NCBI GenBank assembly: GCA_018267825.1
Contig: JAFDXR010000019.1
Location: 1 to 64,000 of the forward strand
Direction: 5' to 3'
Origin: Bacteroidota bacterium
GTDB lineage: Bacteria; Bacteroidota; Bacteroidia; B-17B0; Aurantibacillaceae
Length of the DNA stretch: 64,000 bases
The position numbers and the translations under genes were made by a program. The notes beneath the pieces were generated by a model. It made no database searches, was not told the DNA's origin, and saw nothing but the letters and a program-made list of their open reading frames with translations. Below, in pieces: positions 63,419 to 64,000 of this stretch. The first letter of the stretch is position 1. Each line of letters starts with the position of its first letter.

Positions 63419-64000
63419 ATGAAACGTAGATTTACAAAACTCCTGACAACGGCAGCCACTGTACTGATAGGTATGACCGGCTTTGCCCAAACCGCCACAA
63501 TGAGCGGTACAATTATTCAGCAACCCTGTAACAATGACGGCCAGCTCTCGGTGACGGTCAACGGTATGACAGCCCCTATTTCATACACATATTATGTAGG
63601 GTCAACATCCTATGTGCATAACAATGTAAACTCCACAACAGACCTTCTGACGGGGATTCCGGCAATCCTGGACCCATACTCCGGACAATCAACGATATAT
63701 GTGTATGCCAGCTCAAACAGCGGAGGACTTTATGCCTACGGTAACTTTACGCTTACCCCTGCGTTTACTTATTCTGTTTCACATACTATTGCCACATGTC
63801 CTTCCCCAAGTACACTACAGGTCGTAAATATGACAGGTGGTACAGCGCCCTATACATTCCTGACCACAAACATTGCCACCTCTCAATCGTATACAAGCAA
63901 CCCGGTTCTCTCGAATGTTTCGGGTTATTACAATGTACAGGTTACAGATGCTGCAGGCTGCGTGGTAACAACCATGAATGACAGTATCAGCGTCGTCAGC
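63419..64000 (+). CDS. Secreted SprB-type repeat protein, 5' part
   Basis: Open frame of 194 codons running off the end of the window. It starts with a signal peptide (RRFTKLLTTAATVLIGMTGFAQ), then ATMSGTIIQQPCNNDGQLSV, and later TATCPSPSTLQVV...GGTAPYTF...YNVQVTDAAGC, the SprB-like repeat pattern of Bacteroidota surface proteins. Likely a T9SS substrate whose C-terminus is outside the window. Confidence 0.75.
   Translation, partial: MKRRFTKLLTTAATVLIGMTGFAQTATMSGTIIQQPCNNDGQLSVTVNGMTAPISYTYYVGSTSYVHNNVNSTTDLLTGIPAILDPYSGQSTIYVYASSNSGGLYAYGNFTLTPAFTYSVSHTIATCPSPSTLQVVNMTGGTAPYTFLTTNIATSQSYTSNPVLSNVSGYYNVQVTDAAGCVVTTMNDSISVVS

Overview
The window looks like part of a Bacteroidota chromosome, probably from the Chitinophagales/Sphingobacteriales side. 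The evidence is the set of characters together. There is an alternative complex III operon (actABCDEF) joined to cytochrome c oxidase genes. There are type IX secretion (T9SS) hallmarks: PorP/SprF, type A and type B C-terminal sorting domains, and PD40/OmpA proteins. There are giant RHS proteins, and several promoters fit the Bacteroidota -7 element TAnnTTTG. No marker fixes the species.

Layout. 0.3-3.8 kb: two convergent secreted proteins, one a PNGase F-like amidase with a T9SS tag. 4.0-4.9 kb: a lipoprotein. 4.9-7.5 kb: an AT-rich array of small orphan genes, toxin-tip remnants and IS1 debris, punctuated by a short repeat. 7.5-29.6 kb: one tightly packed minus-strand operon encoding a secreted protein, a 1,497-aa DNRLRE/Ig-like protein, an OmpH/Skp-like chaperone, a lipoprotein, a 2,208-aa RHS/SpvB-like protein, a small exported protein, a 2,714-aa RHS polymorphic toxin and its presumed immunity protein. 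30.2-32.5 kb: a second array of small genes with the same repeats. 32.5-44.7 kb: the respiratory operon actABCDEF-coxB-ctaD on the minus strand, a terminator, then a DUF3859-like lipoprotein. 45.2-57.5 kb: an OmpA/PD40 lipoprotein, the hpt-adk-obgE operon, divergent purKE, two outer-membrane barrel candidates, and a PorP/SprF-PD40-PKD group that ends at 61.8 kb. 61.8-62.2 kb: the RNase P RNA gene. 62.3-63.3 kb: a DUF2027/Smr protein. 63.4 kb to the end: the start of another secreted protein.

The most interesting part is 4.9-32.5 kb. The RHS operon is flanked on both sides by orphan gene arrays. Nearly every gene in the arrays ends at, or inside, a conserved 18-19 bp dyad element (TAGTG-ATA-CACTA). 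Three copies of that element are extended to more than 100 bp. Two of the orphan genes are preceded by out-of-context C-terminal coding remnants, one with an ATGA stop/start overlap, as expected for displaced toxin-tip/immunity pairs. The current tip of the RHS toxin is AT-rich relative to its core and carries an H-G...C-N-A-G arrangement that resembles clan CD (caspase-like) peptidases. The operon carries its own OmpH/Skp-like gene, which suggests a dedicated export or folding module.

All calls come from reading the sequence and its translations. No database search was possible.
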